A stretch of DNA of 7,720 nt from Erysipelotrichaceae bacterium (GTDB lineage: Bacteria > Bacillota_I > Bacilli_A > Erysipelotrichales > Coprobacillaceae). Location of the stretch: contig JAJQDJ010000069.1 in the NCBI GenBank assembly GCA_021202205.1, positions 1-7,720 on the forward strand, in the 5' to 3' direction. Positions 6,682 through 7,720 of the stretch are shown piece by piece. Made by a program: the position numbers and the translations under genes. The notes under the pieces are model-generated. The model did not search any database. It was not told where the DNA came from and was given only the letters and a program-made list of their open reading frames with translations. Each line of letters begins with the position of its first letter. Position 1 is the stretch's first letter.

Positions 6682-7599
6682 ATGAATTTTGATCAAATAT
6701 ATTTTGATTTAATTGATTTAAATATTGGCGAAATTTTAGAAAATGAACCACTTTATAAACATACAACTTTTAAAGTAGGAGGACCAGCTAGATATTTTAT
6801 CTATATAAAAGATATTGAAGGGTTAAAAAGAGGTATTCAATATTGTCGTGATCATAGTATCAAATATATGGTTATAGGTAATGGGTCAGATTTGTTGTTT
6901 TCTGACAAAGAATATCAAGGTGTTATATTTTCTTTAATGAAGCATTTGAAAAAAGTAAGTATGAATGGCTTGACTATAAAAGCTCATGCTGGAGTAGGTA
7001 TGATTTATTTAGCTTATGAAGCTGCAAAGGTTGGCTTAAGTGGCTTTGAGTTTATGGGTGGTATTCCTGGTACTATTGGCGGAGGTATTTATATGAATGC
7101 TGGTGCCTATAAATATTGTATCAGTGATGTTTTTGTATCCGCATTGATTCTCAATGAAAAGTATGAAGTGATAACATTGAATAAAGAAGAAATGGAGTTT
7201 TCATATCGTCATTCAATATTACAGGATCACAAAGATTGGATATTGTTAGAAGCTACATTTACGATGTCACCTCGTGATCCTAAAGATATTATGCATGTTC
7301 TAGATAAGAGAAAGGAAAAGCGTATGGCTTCTCAACCATGGAATTTTGCGAGTGCGGGAAGTGTATTTAGAAATCCTGATGATAAACCAGCATGGAAGTA
7401 TATTGATGAATGTGGCTTAAGAGGATATGAAATTGGAGGAGCTCAGGTATCTCCTAAACATTCAAATTTTATAGTGAATAATGGTTATGCAAGTGCGAAG
7501 GATATACTTGAACTTATATTGTTAGTAGAAAAAACAGTTTTTGATCAATTTAAGGTGGAACTGCAAAAAGAAGTTATATTAGTGAATTGGGAGAAATGA
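6682..7599 (+). CDS. murB: UDP-N-acetylenolpyruvoylglucosamine reductase
   Basis: MurB is the FAD enzyme that uses NADPH to reduce UDP-GlcNAc-enolpyruvate to UDP-MurNAc in the cytoplasm. The 305 residues and the lack of the extra tyrosine-loop insertion fit the type II enzymes of Gram-positive bacteria. Seen in order: HTTFKVGGPA (27-36), VIGNGSDLL (64-72), GFEFMGGIPGTIGGG (121-135), YMNAGAY (137-143), FSYRHS (173-178, R176), ASAGSVFRNP (223-232, with S227 as the proton-donating Ser) and KEVILV (296-301, E297). These give the expected Arg-Ser-Glu active-site set. AAAGGAAG inside the end of murG provides the ribosome binding site, and only two bases separate the genes. The murG-murB order is that of B. 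subtilis. Confidence 0.97.
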   Translation: MNFDQIYFDLIDLNIGEILENEPLYKHTTFKVGGPARYFIYIKDIEGLKRGIQYCRDHSIKYMVIGNGSDLLFSDKEYQGVIFSLMKHLKKVSMNGLTIKAHAGVGMIYLAYEAAKVGLSGFEFMGGIPGTIGGGIYMNAGAYKYCISDVFVSALILNEKYEVITLNKEEMEFSYRHSILQDHKDWILLEATFTMSPRDPKDIMHVLDKRKEKRMASQPWNFASAGSVFRNPDDKPAWKYIDECGLRGYEIGGAQVSPKHSNFIVNNGYASAKDILELILLVEKTVFDQFKVELQKEVILVNWEK

Positions 7600-7652
7600 T
7601 TTGATAAAAAAAGATTTTCTTTCAATATTATGTGTTTTCTTAACGAAAAAAA

Positions 7653-7663
7653 TATGATACAAT
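7653..7663 (+). promoter_or_regulatory. Extended -10 promoter for the gene beyond the right edge
   Basis: TACAAT (7658-7663) preceded by TG at 7655-7656 gives an extended -10, within the larger match TATGATACAAT. The -35 position (7635-7640, TTTTCT) is poor. Transcription would start near 7670 and run out of the window with at least 50 bases of leader and no start codon with a good ribosome binding site. By B. subtilis order the next gene would be divIB/ftsQ, which is not visible here. Confidence 0.52.
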
Positions 7664-7720
7664 AGGTTAACTCAAGTTTCGCACTTCAATTTCAATAATT
7701 AATTAGTGAAAATAGCGCAA

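Noticed and set aside
7610..7655. Possible terminators after murB (AAAGA-TTT-TCTTT and TTTTC-TTAAC-GAAAA)
   Set aside because: Both stems are five base pairs of almost only A and T, without a following T-run; expected by chance here.
1..7720. CRISPR, transposon, toxin-antitoxin, phage defence or other new system
   Set aside because: No spaced repeats, terminal repeats, transposase, RNA gene or unknown multi-gene block is present; five of the genes are standard cell-wall genes.

Overview
The window is AT-rich (roughly one third G+C by eye), all genes lie on the plus strand, and Shine-Dalgarno sites are strong and close to consensus. The order mraY-murD-ftsW/spoVE-murG-murB is that of the dcw (division and cell wall) cluster of Bacillus subtilis, so the source is a low-GC Bacillota. 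The three-helix LCP protein, the DUF3783 protein and the base composition would suit an Erysipelotrichia-like gut lineage. That placement is inference, because no marker gene such as rRNA is present. UGA acts as a normal stop.

Layout: 1-138 is a short upstream region whose first 25 bases are noticeably GC-rich and repetitive. 139-1597 is a LytR-CpsA-Psr (LCP) family gene broken by one extra T in a T6 run at 1322-1327, so its last 89 residues lie in another frame. 1607-1981 encodes a small DUF3783 protein whose ribosome binding site overlaps the LCP stop. A good extended -10 promoter at 1987-2015 then starts the peptidoglycan precursor block: mraY (2047-3024), murD (3026-4366), ftsW (4429-5511), murG (5591-6679) and murB (6682-7599). 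A hairpin plus T-tract directly after murD looks like an intrinsic terminator or attenuator. Further extended -10 promoters precede murG and the gene beyond the right edge (probably divIB/ftsQ if the B. subtilis order continues).

Together the genes supply most of the lipid-linked stage of wall synthesis. MurB and MurD make cytoplasmic UDP-MurNAc intermediates. MraY loads UDP-MurNAc-pentapeptide on undecaprenyl phosphate (lipid I), and MurG adds GlcNAc (lipid II). FtsW is the SEDS glycosyltransferase that polymerises lipid II at the septum. An intact LCP enzyme would attach anionic or capsular polymers to the resulting peptidoglycan.

I see no CRISPR array, mobile element, RNA gene or clearly new system. 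The items most worth a second look are the LCP frameshift, which falls on a UUU-UGA shift-prone site, and the murD-ftsW terminator. The window is otherwise a conserved housekeeping region.
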